DNA of 64,000 nucleotides from Rhodobacter maris (GCF_900217815.1 NZ_OBMT01000003.1:1-64000); one strand, 5' to 3'; counted from the first letter of the stretch, positions 29,738 to 39,901 are shown. Numbers and translations are program-made. The notes: generated by a model from the letters alone, not told the origin.

Positions 29738-30907
29738 ATGTTCGCCACTTTGCGCAGCCCCCGCAACCCCTTGCTGCGGCTCTTCATCCTGATGACGACG
29801 CTCTGGCTCGCCGCCTGTCAGCCGATGGGCAGCGGGGGCGGAAACGTCACTGCCGGGGCGGCGGTGCCGGTGGCGCTGCTGGTGCCCTCGGGCTCGGGCG
29901 AAACGAATGACGAGTTGCTCGCCACCTCGTTGCGGCAGGCCGCGCAGCTTGCGATCTCCGATCTCAATGGCGTCAAGATCGACCTGCGCGTCTACAACAC
30001 CGGCTCAAGCCCCGAACTCGCCGCCAGCATGGCGACGAAAGCGGTGGACGAGGGCGCGAAGATCATCCTCGGTCCGGTCTATTCGGGCTCGGCCAATGCC
30101 GCGGCAGTGGCGGTGGCGAGCCGCGGCGTGAATGTGCTTGCCTTCTCCAACAATACCGACATTGCAGGCGGCAACCTTTTCGTGCTTGGCCCCACCTTCC
30201 CCAATACCGCCAACCGGATGGCGAGTTTCGCCGTGGCGCAGGGCAAGCGGCGGGTGCTTGTCGTGAGCGAGCAGAATCTGGCGGGGCAGGTTGGCGCGGC
30301 GGCGATCAAATCGGCGGTGGTGCGATTTGGCGGCGAGATCGTGGGCGACGTGAGCTTCCCCTATTCGCAGACCGATGTGGTGAATGCGGTGCCGCAGATC
30401 GCGAGCCGGGTGAATGGTGGCGGTGTCGATGCGCTGTTCCTGACCTCGGATGCGGGGGGCGCGCTGCCGCTTTTGGCCCAGATGCTGCCCGAGCAGGGCG
30501 TGGACCCCGCAGTGACGAAATTCATCGGCCTCACCCGGTGGGATACGCCGCCGGCGGCGATGGCGCTGCCGGGGCTGCAGGGCGGCTGGTTCGCGCTGCC
30601 CGATCCGAGCCTGAACGAACGCTTCAAGCAGCGCTATTTCACCGCCTATGGCGCCGCGCCGCATCCGATTGCCGGGCTCGCCTATGACGGCATCGCGGCA
30701 ATCGGCGCGCTGGTGAAGGCAGGGCGTGCCGATGCGCTTTCGCGCGATGCGCTCACCCAGCCCTCGGGCTTCGTTGGCGTGAACGGCATCTTCCGGCTGC
30801 GTCCGGACGGCACCAATGAACGCGGCCTTGCCGTGGCCGAGATCCGCGACGGACAGGTCAAGGTGATCGACGCCGCGCCGCGCTCCTTTGGCGGTCCGGG
30901 CCTCTGA
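29738..30907 (+). CDS. lipoprotein activator of penicillin-binding protein (LppC/LpoA family)
   Basis: A 389-residue lipoprotein. The signal peptide ends in lipobox LAAC (about residues 25-28), followed by a periplasmic binding-protein type I fold (VPVALLVPSGSG, then IILGPVYSGSANAAAVAV and FIGLTRWDTP). It matches the C-terminal domain of LpoA, which activates PBP1A; alphaproteobacterial versions are short like this one. GGAGG precedes ATG 29738. It leads the lppC-glnD-murJ unit and is divergent from rsmI, a conserved arrangement. Confidence 0.87.
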   Translation: MFATLRSPRNPLLRLFILMTTLWLAACQPMGSGGGNVTAGAAVPVALLVPSGSGETNDELLATSLRQAAQLAISDLNGVKIDLRVYNTGSSPELAASMATKAVDEGAKIILGPVYSGSANAAAVAVASRGVNVLAFSNNTDIAGGNLFVLGPTFPNTANRMASFAVAQGKRRVLVVSEQNLAGQVGAAAIKSAVVRFGGEIVGDVSFPYSQTDVVNAVPQIASRVNGGGVDALFLTSDAGGALPLLAQMLPEQGVDPAVTKFIGLTRWDTPPAAMALPGLQGGWFALPDPSLNERFKQRYFTAYGAAPHPIAGLAYDGIAAIGALVKAGRADALSRDALTQPSGFVGVNGIFRLRPDGTNERGLAVAEIRDGQVKVIDAAPRSFGGPGL

Positions 30908-30953
30908 GCCCCCGCCCGAACCCGTGCCGCAAGGCCAAACGGATGGAACTGAC

Positions 30954-33716
30954 GTGACAGACACCCCCTCTCCCGCCCCGGCCGATGCCGGGGCGCCCCT
31001 GCTTTTGAGGCCTGAAGCCCTGTTTGCGGCGCTTGACGCCGCGCTCGATGCCCCAGACGCCCGCGGGCTGCGCACCCAGACGGTGCAGTTCCTGCAGGCC
31101 GAACGCGAGGCGGCGCTGCCCTGGATTGTTGCCGATTTCACGCGCCATCCGCGCGATGCGGGCGCCACCGTGCAGGCCTATGCGGCATTGACCGACGGGC
31201 TGGTGAAAGGGGTGCTGCATGTAGTGTTGACGCGGCTGCATCCGCTGCAGGCGCCGACCGCGGCCGAGAAGATCTCGCTGCTTGCGGTGGGGGGCTATGG
31301 CCGCGCCGAGATGGCGCCCTTCTCGGATGTCGATCTTCTGTTCCTCACGCCCTACAAGATGACGCCCTGGGCGGAGAGCGTGATCGAGAGCATGCTCTAC
31401 ATGCTGTGGGACCTGAAGCTGAAGGTGGGCCATGCCTCGCGCACTATCGACGATTGCCTCCGGCTCGGGCGCGAGGATATCACGATCCGAACCGCGCTTT
31501 TGGAAAACCGCCCGATCGGTGGCGATGCCGCTTTGGCCGAAACACTCGACCAGCGGCTGCGCAACGACCTCTTCAAATCGACCGGGCCCGAGTTCATCGA
31601 GGCGAAGCTCGCCGAGCGCGCCGAGCGTCACCGCCGTCAGGGCGGGCAGCGCTACGTGCTCGAGCCGAACGTCAAGGAGGGCAAGGGCGGCCTGCGCGAT
31701 CTGCAGACACTCTACTGGATCGCCAAATACATCCACGGCGTGAACGACACTGCCGATCTCGTCGGGCTGGGCGTCTTCAATGCGAGTGAATATGCCGAAT
31801 TTGTCGCGGCGGAGAATTTCCTCTGGGCGGTGCGCTGCCATCTGCACCTGATCGCCGGACGCGCGGCCGACCAGCTCTCGTTCGACGCCCAGGTCGAGGT
31901 GGCGCGCCGCATGGGCTACGCCGACCTGGCCGGGCGCCGCGCGGTCGAGGTGTTCATGCAGGATTACTTCCGCCACGCCACCCAGGTGGGGGAGGTGACG
32001 CGGATCTTTTTGACTGTGCTCGAAGCGCAGCATGCCAAGCCCGCGCCGGTGCTCAAGCGTCTGTTCCGGCGCCGCAAACCGCTGATGGCGCCCTTCGTGG
32101 ATGACATCGGCCGGATCAACGTGGCCGACGAAAAGGCCTTCCTCGACGATCCGCTGAACTTCCTGCGTATCTTCGAGGAAGCCTTGCGCACGGGCATGCT
32201 GATCCATCCGGCGGCGATGCGGCTCATCGCGGCGAATCTCCGGCGCATCGATGACCGGTTGCGCGAGGACAAGGAGGCGGCGCGGATCTTCCTTGATCTT
32301 TTGTGCAAGCACGGCAATCCCGAACGTGCGCTTCGGCGGATGAACGAGCTGGGCGTGCTGGCAGCCTACATCCCCGAGTTCGAGCCGATCGTGGCGATGA
32401 TGCAGTTCAACATGTATCACAGCTATACGGTGGACGAACACACGATCCAGGTGATCTCGACGCTCGCGCAGATCGAGCGCGGTGAACTCGCCGATGATCT
32501 GCCGCTCTCCACCCATATTCTCAACGACGGTGTGAACCGGCGCGTGCTCTATGTGGCGCTTCTTCTGCATGACATCGGCAAGGGGCGGCCGGAGGATCAT
32601 TCCATCCTCGGCGCGCAGATCGCGCGCAAGGTGGCGCCGCGGCTCGGGCTCAACCACGAGGAATGCGAAACGGTGGAATGGCTGATCCGCAATCACCTGC
32701 TGATGTCCGATGTGGCGCAGAAGCGTGACCTCTCGGATCCGCGCACGATCCGCGATTTCGCCAAACAGGTGAAGACCCGCAAGCGGCTCGACCTGCTCAC
32801 ATTGCTCACCGTCTGCGACATCCGCGGCGTCGGCCCGAACGTGTGGAACAACTGGAAAGCCACGCTTTTGCGGCGGCTCTATTCCGACACCGCGCGGGCG
32901 ATGCAGCACGGGCTGGAGGCGGTCAACCGCGAGCAGCGCAGCGACGAGGCAAAAAAGGCGCTGCGCGAGGCGCTGGCGGGCTGGGAGCCGAAGGATCTGC
33001 GCACCGAGCTGGCGCGCCATTACCCGGCCTATTGGCAGGGGCTGAGCACCGCGACCCACGCCGATCTGGCGCAGCTTCTGCGCGGGCTCGACAATGGCGA
33101 GATCCGCATCGACCTGCACCCGGACCCCGATCACGACGCGACCCGCGCCGCCTTTGCGCTCGTGGATCACCCCGGGATCTTCTCGCGGCTGGCCGGTGCG
33201 CTGGCGCTGGTTGGGGCCAATGTCGTCGATGCGCGCACCTATACGTCGAAAGACGGTTTCGCCACTGCGGTGTTCTGGCTGCAGGATGCCGAGGGCCATC
33301 CCTATGAGCTTGCGCGCCTGCCGCGGCTGCGGCAGATGATCGACAAGACGCTCAAGGGCGAGGTGGTGGCGCGCGACGCGCTCAAGGACCGCGACAAGGT
33401 CAAGAAGCGCGAGCGTGAATTCCGCTTCCCCACCCATGTCACGATCGACAACGATGGCTCGGATATCTACACGATCATCGAGGTGGACACCCGCGACCGG
33501 CCGGGCCTGCTTTATGACCTCACCCGCGCGCTCGCCTCGGCCAATATCTATATCGCCTCGGCGGTGATTGCGACCTATGGCGCGCAGGTGGTCGACACCT
33601 TCTATGTCAAGGACATGTTCGGGCTGAAGCTCTATTCGCGCGCGCGTCAGGAAGCGCTCGACAAGCGGTTGCGCGATGCGATCGCGCGCGGCGCCGAACG
33701 GGCGGCACAGGCATGA
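30954..33716 (+). CDS. glnD: PII uridylyltransferase/uridylyl-removing enzyme
   Basis: A 920-residue, full-length GlnD. It has a nucleotidyltransferase domain (GGYGRAEMAPFSDVDLLFL), a helical linker, an HD domain (HTIQVISTLAQ, then ALLLHDIGKGRPEDHS) and two ACT domains at the C-terminus (LVDHPGIFSRLAGALAL and DTRDRPGLLYDLTRAL). It senses glutamine and uridylylates PII, controlling nitrogen assimilation. GTG at 30954 is the likely start because the only earlier in-frame options lie inside lppC. It overlaps murJ by 4 bases. Confidence 0.95.
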   Translation: MTDTPSPAPADAGAPLLLRPEALFAALDAALDAPDARGLRTQTVQFLQAEREAALPWIVADFTRHPRDAGATVQAYAALTDGLVKGVLHVVLTRLHPLQAPTAAEKISLLAVGGYGRAEMAPFSDVDLLFLTPYKMTPWAESVIESMLYMLWDLKLKVGHASRTIDDCLRLGREDITIRTALLENRPIGGDAALAETLDQRLRNDLFKSTGPEFIEAKLAERAERHRRQGGQRYVLEPNVKEGKGGLRDLQTLYWIAKYIHGVNDTADLVGLGVFNASEYAEFVAAENFLWAVRCHLHLIAGRAADQLSFDAQVEVARRMGYADLAGRRAVEVFMQDYFRHATQVGEVTRIFLTVLEAQHAKPAPVLKRLFRRRKPLMAPFVDDIGRINVADEKAFLDDPLNFLRIFEEALRTGMLIHPAAMRLIAANLRRIDDRLREDKEAARIFLDLLCKHGNPERALRRMNELGVLAAYIPEFEPIVAMMQFNMYHSYTVDEHTIQVISTLAQIERGELADDLPLSTHILNDGVNRRVLYVALLLHDIGKGRPEDHSILGAQIARKVAPRLGLNHEECETVEWLIRNHLLMSDVAQKRDLSDPRTIRDFAKQVKTRKRLDLLTLLTVCDIRGVGPNVWNNWKATLLRRLYSDTARAMQHGLEAVNREQRSDEAKKALREALAGWEPKDLRTELARHYPAYWQGLSTATHADLAQLLRGLDNGEIRIDLHPDPDHDATRAAFALVDHPGIFSRLAGALALVGANVVDARTYTSKDGFATAVFWLQDAEGHPYELARLPRLRQMIDKTLKGEVVARDALKDRDKVKKREREFRFPTHVTIDNDGSDIYTIIEVDTRDRPGLLYDLTRALASANIYIASAVIATYGAQVVDTFYVKDMFGLKLYSRARQEALDKRLRDAIARGAERAAQA

Positions 33717-35257
33717 GCGGACGATTGCTGCGCAGCGTCGCGACGCTGGGAAGCTGGACGCTCGTCTCGCGGCTGGCCGGCTTTGCCCGCGATGTGCTGA
33801 TGGCGGCGTACCTCGGCGCGGGCCCGGTTGCCGACGCCTTCAACATCGCCTTCAAGCTTCCCAACATGTTCCGCAGGCTGTTTGCGGAAGGCGCCTTCAA
33901 CCTTGCCTTCGTGCCGATCTATGCCAAGAAGCTCGAGAGCGGCGAAGATGCGGATGCTTTCGCGCAGAATGCGTTCTGGGGTCTCGCGAGCTTCCTGACG
34001 CTCTTTGTCGTGATCGGCACCTTGGCGATGCCCTGGCTGGTCTGGGCGCTGGCCTCGGGCTTTGCGGGCGATGCGCGTTTCGACATGGCGGTGGATTTCG
34101 GCCGCATCACCTTTTGCTACATCGGCTTCATCTCGCTTTTCGCGATGCTCTCGGGGCTGCTCAACGCCCATGGCCGCTTTGCCGAAAGCGGCTTCGTGCC
34201 GGTGCTGATGAACCTTGTCTTCATCGCGGCGATGCTGCTCGCGCGGCAGATGGGCTGGGAGATGGGGCAGACGCTCGCCTGGACCGTGCCGATCACCGGC
34301 ATCGCGCAGCTTGGCTGGACGCTTTACGCCGCGCGCCGGCTTGGCTTCGTGCCGCGGCTGTGCCTGCCGCGCCTCACCCCCGATTTTCGTCGCCTCCTTG
34401 TGCTTGCCGGGCCTGCCCTGCTTACGGGCGGGGTGGTGCAGATCAACCTGCTTGTGGGCTCGCAGGTCGCTTCGGGCACGGTGGGCGCGGTGTCCTGGCT
34501 CGCCTATGCCGACCGGCTCTACCAGCTGCCGCTTGGCGTTGTGGGCATCGCGATCGGAACGGTGCTGCTTCCAGTGCTCTCGCGGCATCTGCGCGCGGGC
34601 GAAGACGATCTGGCGCGCGACAGCTTCTCGCGGGGGGCAGAGATGGCCCTCTTCCTCACCCTGCCCGCCGCAGTGGCGCTGGTGGTGATTTCCACCCCGC
34701 TCATCTCGGTGCTTTATGACCGGGGCGCCTGGCGGCCGGAGGATACAAGTGCGACCGCCCTTGCGCTGGCCGCCTATGGTCTCGGCCTGCCCGCCTTCGT
34801 CCTGCAAAAGGTGCTGCAACCCCTCTATTATGCGCGGGAAGATACCCGGCGGCCGTTCCACTATGCGCTTGTCTCGATGGTGGTGAATGCGGGTTTTGCC
34901 GTGGGCATGATGCCGGTTCTGGGCTTCATGGCGGCGGCGCTGGCCACCACTGTCTCAAGCTGGGTGATGGTGGGGCAGCTCTGGTGGGGCGCCCGCGGCA
35001 TGGGCGATGCCGCGCGCCCAGATCGACGGTTCTGGCGCAGGCTCTGGCGGATTGCGCTGGTTTCAGCCCTGATGGGGGCGCAGCTCTGGGTCACTGCCGA
35101 ATGCCTTGCGCCGATGCTCGCGGCCCGCGGCGCGCGCTGGGCCGCGCTGGGGCTGCTCTGCGGGTCGGGCATCGCGCTTTACTTTGCGCTCGGCGCGATG
35201 CTGGGCACTTATGGGCTGGGCGAACTCAAGACCATGCTGCGTCGGCGCCGGGGTTGA
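33713..35257 (+). CDS. murJ: lipid II flippase MurJ
   Basis: A 514-residue polytopic membrane protein of the MviN/MurJ family with about 14 hydrophobic segments. Conserved stretches are SRLAGFARDVLMAAYLGAG, FAEGAFNLAFVPIY and LYDRGAW. It flips lipid II across the inner membrane. ATG at 33713 overlaps the glnD stop, a common alphaproteobacterial linkage. Confidence 0.95.
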   Translation: MSGRLLRSVATLGSWTLVSRLAGFARDVLMAAYLGAGPVADAFNIAFKLPNMFRRLFAEGAFNLAFVPIYAKKLESGEDADAFAQNAFWGLASFLTLFVVIGTLAMPWLVWALASGFAGDARFDMAVDFGRITFCYIGFISLFAMLSGLLNAHGRFAESGFVPVLMNLVFIAAMLLARQMGWEMGQTLAWTVPITGIAQLGWTLYAARRLGFVPRLCLPRLTPDFRRLLVLAGPALLTGGVVQINLLVGSQVASGTVGAVSWLAYADRLYQLPLGVVGIAIGTVLLPVLSRHLRAGEDDLARDSFSRGAEMALFLTLPAAVALVVISTPLISVLYDRGAWRPEDTSATALALAAYGLGLPAFVLQKVLQPLYYAREDTRRPFHYALVSMVVNAGFAVGMMPVLGFMAAALATTVSSWVMVGQLWWGARGMGDAARPDRRFWRRLWRIALVSALMGAQLWVTAECLAPMLAARGARWAALGLLCGSGIALYFALGAMLGTYGLGELKTMLRRRRG

Positions 35258-35260
35258 GGC

Positions 35261-35944
35261 TCAGCGCTTGCGCAGTTTGCGCAGAAGGTGCCGCCAGCCT
35301 CCCGGAGCCACGAGGAAGCTCATCAGGAAGCCCACCGCAAAGCCCGAGAATTGCGCGATCCAGTCCGGGCTCGCGCCGAAAAGCGCCCCGAACACGAGCT
35401 GCAGCCCGGCCAGCATGCCGATCATCGAGAAGGCGCGGATCCGGTTCGGGTCACCCGGGCCAAGCCGCATCCACAAAAGCCAGGTGAAGGCGCCGATGAG
35501 CCCATAGGCGCCCGGATAGCCGCCCACCAGCGTCACCTGCGTGAAGGGCATCAGCGCATAGACGAGCGCGCCGAGGATCGAGGCGCTCAGGAACACCGCC
35601 GCGACCGCCCAGCCTGCGAAGACCTCGCCCACGAATTTGCCAAGCGCCAGCGTGAAGACGACGACAAAGGCGGCATGCGTCAGGCTCAGATGCACGAAGG
35701 CATAGCTGAGCAGCGTCACGATGGGGCGGATCGACCAGTCTTGCACCGCGAGCATGTGGCGGAAGCCGATCGGGTCGAAGCCGAGCTGGCCGAGCATCAT
35801 CAGGCGCTCGCCGCTCCACATGCCCGGAATGAGCCCGGTATTGGCGAGCGCGAAAATGATTTCGGTGACGATGATCGGTGCCACCAGGACCCAGACCACG
35901 GTGGGCAGCGGGTTCACCGGATGTTCGTTGTAGCCGTGATGCAT
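35261..35944 (-). CDS. rhomboid-like membrane protein, predicted inactive
   Basis: A 227-residue protein with six hydrophobic segments and rhomboid landmarks: an HxxxxH region in TM2 ([11 protein letters not shown], His85 and His90) and a Gly-rich TM4 loop ([13 protein letters not shown]). The catalytic GxSG is GAYG (Tyr147 in place of Ser), and the TM6 catalytic His is replaced in [12 protein letters not shown] (Gln198). The oxyanion Asn after His90 is also absent. It should bind but not cleave substrates, like iRhoms or derlins. ATG at 35944 follows GAGGGGAGAG. It is divergent from trpS and converges with murJ. Confidence 0.85.
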   Translation of the reverse strand: MHHGYNEHPVNPLPTVVWVLVAPIIVTEIIFALANTGLIPGMWSGERLMMLGQLGFDPIGFRHMLAVQDWSIRPIVTLLSYAFVHLSLTHAAFVVVFTLALGKFVGEVFAGWAVAAVFLSASILGALVYALMPFTQVTLVGGYPGAYGLIGAFTWLLWMRLGPGDPNRIRAFSMIGMLAGLQLVFGALFGASPDWIAQFSGFAVGFLMSFLVAPGGWRHLLRKLRKR

Positions 35945-36029
35945 TGTCTCTCCCCTCGGGCGCACATTGCGCCGCGCGCCCAATAGCGATAAGCGCAGAA
36001 CGTCCGTATTTCCAGCCCGGAGCCTGATC

Positions 36030-37082
36030 ATGTCTGACAAACCCCTAGAAACTCCCGAAGAAATCAACGCGCGTTTCAAACCGCGTATCTTTTCCGGCAT
36101 CCAGCCCTCGGGCAACCTGACGCTGGGCAATTATCTGGGGGCGCTCAGGCGGTTTGCACAAAAGCAGGACGAGGGGATCGAGACGATCTATTGCCTCGTC
36201 GATCTGCATGCGATCACGGTCTGGCAGGATCCGGTGGCGCTGAAAAAGCAGACCCGCGAAGCGGCCGCCGCCTTCATCGCCTCGGGGATCGACCCGGAGC
36301 GTTCGATTCTCTTCAACCAGTCCCAGGTTTCGGCCCATGCCGAGCTGGGCTGGGCTCTCAACTGTGTCGCGCGGATGGGCTGGATGAACCGCATGACGCA
36401 GTGGAAGGACAAGGCGGGCAAGAATGCCGAAAAGCAATCGCTCGGGCTCTTTGCCTATCCTTCGCTGATGGCGGCGGACATTCTGGTCTATCACGCGACG
36501 ATGGTGCCGGTGGGCGAGGATCAAAAGCAGCATGTGGAGCTGACCCGCGACATCGCGGCGAAGTTCAATCATGATTACGGGGTAGAGTTCTTCCCCGCGC
36601 CGCTGCCCTTGATCGAGGGCGCGGCCACGCGGGTGATGAGCCTGCGCGACGGCTCGAAGAAGATGTCGAAATCCGACCCTTCGGACGCGAGCCGGATCAA
36701 CCTCACCGACGATGCCGACACGATCGCCAAGAAGTTCCGCAAGGCGGTGACGGACCCCGAGCCGCTGCCCGAGAGCCTTGAGGGGCTCGAAGGCCGCGCC
36801 GAGGCGCGCAACCTTGTCAACATCTATGCCGCGCTCGCCGATATGACGCCCGCCGAAGTGCTGGGCCAATATGGCGGGCAGGGCTTTGGCACGTTCAAAC
36901 CGGCGCTCGCGGATCTGGCCGTCTCGAAGCTTGAGCCGATCTCGACCGAGATGAGCCGGCTGATGAACGATCCCGCCGAGATCGACAGGATCCTTGGCGC
37001 GGGGGCGGCGAAAGCCGACGAGATCGCCCAACCGATCCTCGCGCAGACGCTCGAGATCATGGGGATGATCCGTTCGCGTTGA
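36030..37082 (+). CDS. trpS: tryptophanyl-tRNA synthetase
   Basis: A 350-residue class I synthetase. The HIGH-like motif is in [18 protein letters not shown] and the KMSKS motif is intact in [11 protein letters not shown]. Length matches bacterial TrpRS. ATG at 36030 has CGGAG upstream and begins a normal N-terminus; the earlier in-frame ATG at 35967 lies in the divergent promoter region. It converges with the MATE gene. Confidence 0.97.
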   Translation: MSDKPLETPEEINARFKPRIFSGIQPSGNLTLGNYLGALRRFAQKQDEGIETIYCLVDLHAITVWQDPVALKKQTREAAAAFIASGIDPERSILFNQSQVSAHAELGWALNCVARMGWMNRMTQWKDKAGKNAEKQSLGLFAYPSLMAADILVYHATMVPVGEDQKQHVELTRDIAAKFNHDYGVEFFPAPLPLIEGAATRVMSLRDGSKKMSKSDPSDASRINLTDDADTIAKKFRKAVTDPEPLPESLEGLEGRAEARNLVNIYAALADMTPAEVLGQYGGQGFGTFKPALADLAVSKLEPISTEMSRLMNDPAEIDRILGAGAAKADEIAQPILAQTLEIMGMIRSR

Positions 37083-37089
37083 GCGAAGC

Positions 37090-38421
37090 TCAGAGCGGGG
37101 CAGCGCCCCCCTGCGCCGGCGCTGCCTTTGCCTCGGCGCGGGGGTAAAGCCGTGCCATGCTGAGTGCTCGCGTCAGGTTCAGCACCATCAGCGCCGCCCA
37201 GAGCCCGTGATTGCCGAGGGCAGGCAGAAGCGCGAAGAGGGCGAGCGCATAGACCGCGACGGAGACGATCATCGCATTGCGCATCTCGCGCGTCAGCGTG
37301 GCGCCGATGAAGATGCCGTCGAGCATCCATGAGGCAATGCCGATCAGCGGCGCCGCCACGAGCCATGGCAGATAGTGGCGCGCGCCTTCGCGCACTTCAG
37401 GCGCGGTTGTCATCAGATCAATGATCGCGCCGCCAAAAAGCGCAAAGGCAATACTGAGCCCGAGTGCGCCGCCCACGCCCCATTGCGAGGAGACGATCGC
37501 GGCGCGGCGCAGGCGCGCCGGGTTGCGCGCGCCGACGGCCTGACCGACGAGGCTCTCTGCGGCGAAGGCGAAGCCATCGAGCGCATAGGCGGTGATTTGC
37601 AAAAACTGCAACAGCACCTGATTGGCAGCAAGTTTCACATCGCCTTGCCCGGCGCCAAGGAACAGGAAGGCGGTGAAGCTGCCTTGCAAGATCACCGAGC
37701 GGATCATGATGTCGGTGTTGACCCGCGCCATCTGCCGCAGCGCTGCCCCGGCAAGGAGGGCGGCCCGGCTCAACCCGGCGCGGAAGGCGTCGCGCGCGAG
37801 CCAGAGGGCGAGCGCCACCCCGGACCATTCGGAGATGAGCGTTGCGGCCGCCACCCCCGCAACGCCCCAGCCAAGGCCCAGCACGAACAGCAGGTCGAGC
37901 CCGACATTGAGTCCGTTCATCACCACTTGCAGCACCAGCACCGCGCGGGTGCGCTCCACCGCGATCAGCCAGCCGGTGAAGGCGTAAAGCGAGATCGTCG
38001 CCGGGGCGCCCCAGATCCGAACGGCAAGGTATTGACGCGCGAGACTTTCCACCTCGGCCGAGGCGGGCGCGATCTGGAAGGCGGCCCAGACGAGCGGCAC
38101 TTGCAATGCGATCAACGTGAGCCCAGCGCCAAGGGCGATGATCAGCGCGCGCATCAGCCCTGCCGCGACCTCAAGACTGTCGCCGCCGCCCTTGGCCTGC
38201 GCAACGAGCCCTGTTGTGCCCATGCGCAAGAAGCCAAAGATCCAGTAGACCGAGGCGAGAATCACCGCGCCGATCCCCACCGCGCCAATGGGGGCGGCTG
38301 CGCCGATCTGGCCAACGACGCCGGTGTCGACGGCGCCCAGAAGCGGCACGGTGGCATTCGAGATCACGATCGGGGCGGCAATCGCCAGCACGCGGCGATG
38401 GCTGATATCTGCGCTGCCCAA
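37090..38421 (-). CDS. MATE-family efflux transporter (DinF-like)
   Basis: A 443-residue transporter with 12 hydrophobic segments. N-terminal AIAAPIVISNATVPLLGAVDTGVVGQ and the second-half GFAFAAESLVGQAVGARN are MATE signatures of the DinF/NorM group. It probably exports cationic drugs or metabolites with Na+ or H+. It is followed 5 bases upstream on the same strand by the thioesterase pair, so cotranscription is possible. Confidence 0.92.
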   Translation of the reverse strand: MGSADISHRRVLAIAAPIVISNATVPLLGAVDTGVVGQIGAAAPIGAVGIGAVILASVYWIFGFLRMGTTGLVAQAKGGGDSLEVAAGLMRALIIALGAGLTLIALQVPLVWAAFQIAPASAEVESLARQYLAVRIWGAPATISLYAFTGWLIAVERTRAVLVLQVVMNGLNVGLDLLFVLGLGWGVAGVAAATLISEWSGVALALWLARDAFRAGLSRAALLAGAALRQMARVNTDIMIRSVILQGSFTAFLFLGAGQGDVKLAANQVLLQFLQITAYALDGFAFAAESLVGQAVGARNPARLRRAAIVSSQWGVGGALGLSIAFALFGGAIIDLMTTAPEVREGARHYLPWLVAAPLIGIASWMLDGIFIGATLTREMRNAMIVSVAVYALALFALLPALGNHGLWAALMVLNLTRALSMARLYPRAEAKAAPAQGGAAPL

Positions 38422-38426
38422 GGTGC

Positions 38427-38930
38427 TTAGTCCTGATCCGGCATCAGGAAATGCCCGGTTGCCTGCGCAAAGAGGCGGGCGCGATTGTCTTGCCAGGCCT
38501 CGACATGCACCGAGGCATAGCGCCGCCCGGAGCGGTTCACGCGGGCGCGGGCATAGGCATCGCGCGGCAGGCCGGAACGCAGATAATCAACCGTGAAATC
38601 AATGGTTTTCGGCAGACGTGGCAGGAAGGGCTCGGGCGCGGAAAGATCGATCCGCCCGGCCTCGACATCTTCCCAGAGCGCCGCCCAGCCCAGCTCGATG
38701 ATCGCCGCCACCTCAAGGAAAGCCGCGGTCACCCCGCCATGCAGCGCGGGCAGCATCGGGTTGCCGATCAGTTTGTCGTCATAGTTGAGAACCGCCGTCA
38801 ACTCGTCGCCGCGCCGGTCGAAGGTGATACCCAGAAAGCGGATATAGGGCACGCCGGAAACGAGCGCATTCAGCGCCGCATCGCGACGTTGCTTGACCAC
38901 TTGCACGGGCTCGGGCTTGGGGCGGCTCAT
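38427..38930 (-). CDS. PaaI-like hotdog thioesterase (second of tandem pair)
   Basis: A 167-residue single hotdog domain. LHGGVTAAFLEVAAIIEL contains the HGG core with an acidic residue at the catalytic helix, followed by IDFTVDYLRSG and a C-terminal strand. It probably hydrolyses an acyl- or aryl-CoA. It overlaps its upstream paralogue by 4 bases; the two differ enough to have distinct substrates. Confidence 0.82.
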   Translation of the reverse strand: MSRPKPEPVQVVKQRRDAALNALVSGVPYIRFLGITFDRRGDELTAVLNYDDKLIGNPMLPALHGGVTAAFLEVAAIIELGWAALWEDVEAGRIDLSAPEPFLPRLPKTIDFTVDYLRSGLPRDAYARARVNRSGRRYASVHVEAWQDNRARLFAQATGHFLMPDQD

Positions 38931-39364
38931 TGCGCACCGCCTTTCGGGCGTTCGATGGTGAAGGCGCCGGTGGCGGTGGCGACGGGCCGGCTCACGTCCT
39001 CGTCATGGGCGCTTGCGCGCAAAAAGGCCACGGTGCGGGTGATGTGATAGACCTCCGCCTTGGCGGTGAGACGTTGGCGCGGCGTGGCGGCGCGCATGTA
39101 ATCGATGCGCAGATCGAGCGTGGCGGTGCCCGCGGGCGCTTCCGGGTGGCTCATCACCGCCGCGCCGCAGCAGGTGTCCATCAAGGCCGAGACCGCGCCG
39201 CCATGAATGACGCCGCTGCGCGGATCGCCCACGAGTTCGGCGCGCCACGGCATGGAGAGCTCTGCCGTACCCTCTCCCAGCGCCTCAAAGCGCATCTCAA
39301 GCGCCTGCGCATGCGGGATCGCCTCGATGAACTGTCGCGCCCGTTTCAGCCTCTCGTCGTCCAT
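38927..39364 (-). CDS. PaaI-like hotdog thioesterase (first of tandem pair)
   Basis: A 145-residue hotdog thioesterase with IHGGAVSALMDTCCGAAVM (the PaaI HGG...D motif) and LDLRIDYMRAATP. ATG at 39364 has GGAGGG upstream; codons up to 39433 lack similarity. It may serve acyl-CoA recycling together with the adjacent acyl-CoA dehydrogenase locus. A palindrome TTTTTGCAAAAA sits 12-23 bases upstream of the start. Confidence 0.86.
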   Translation of the reverse strand: MDDERLKRARQFIEAIPHAQALEMRFEALGEGTAELSMPWRAELVGDPRSGVIHGGAVSALMDTCCGAAVMSHPEAPAGTATLDLRIDYMRAATPRQRLTAKAEVYHITRTVAFLRASAHDEDVSRPVATATGAFTIERPKGGAQ

Positions 39365-39532
39365 CGCGCCCTCCGTTTTTGCAAAAATGCCCTGCGGACC
39401 AGAGGAGCGCAAGCGGCGTTGAGGCATCGGCAAGCCTCAAGGGGAGTTGAACCGCACGGTTCGCCGCGCTAGCTTCCGCCATCAGCACGTGTGGGCAGGG
39501 ACGTGCGGGATCGCCCGGGGGAGGGGGAGATC

Positions 39533-39901
39533 ATGGCCGATGTGCTGAGCTTCAAGGAAATGTGCGCGCGCTTCGACGTGACGCCGCGCACCTTGCGCTA
39601 TTACGAGTATATCGAGTTGCTCTCGCCGCAGAAAGAAGGGCGGGCCCGGTTTTATGGCCCGCGCGAAGTGGCACGGATGACGCTGATCCTGCGGGGGCGG
39701 CGGTTCGGTTTCTCGCTCGAGGAACTGCGCCAATGGCTCCTGATCTACGATCATCAGGGCACCGAGGCGCAAAACCGCGCCTGGATCGCGCTGGCAGATC
39801 GCCAGCTGGATGTTCTGACCGGGCAACTCGACGAATTGCAGGGGGCGATAGCCGATCTGCGGGCGCTGCGCGATGACGTGGCGAAGACTCTCGCAGATTA
39901 A
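39533..39901 (+). CDS. MerR-family regulator (first of tandem pair)
   Basis: A 122-residue MerR-type protein. The winged helix-turn-helix is in [25 protein letters not shown] and FYGPREVARMTLILRGRRFGFSLEEL, followed by a coiled-coil dimerisation helix at about 85-120. There is no Cys-rich metal site, so an acyl-CoA or similar ligand is more likely than a metal. It precedes a close paralogue and an acyl-CoA dehydrogenase. ATG at 39533 follows a purine-rich site. Confidence 0.88.
   Translation: MADVLSFKEMCARFDVTPRTLRYYEYIELLSPQKEGRARFYGPREVARMTLILRGRRFGFSLEELRQWLLIYDHQGTEAQNRAWIALADRQLDVLTGQLDELQGAIADLRALRDDVAKTLAD

Noticed and set aside
30858-33437. 859-codon minus-strand open frame
   Set aside because: It is a shadow of glnD, which is full length and carries all family motifs.
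37596-37603. TTTGCAAA octamer
   Set aside because: A single copy inside the MATE coding sequence; not promoter-placed.
39376-39387. TTTTTGCAAAAA palindrome before the thioesterase
   Set aside because: It contains one TTTGCAAA, but it is a lone copy that lies between the ribosome binding site region and the upstream gap, with no paired site. Too weak to claim regulator binding.
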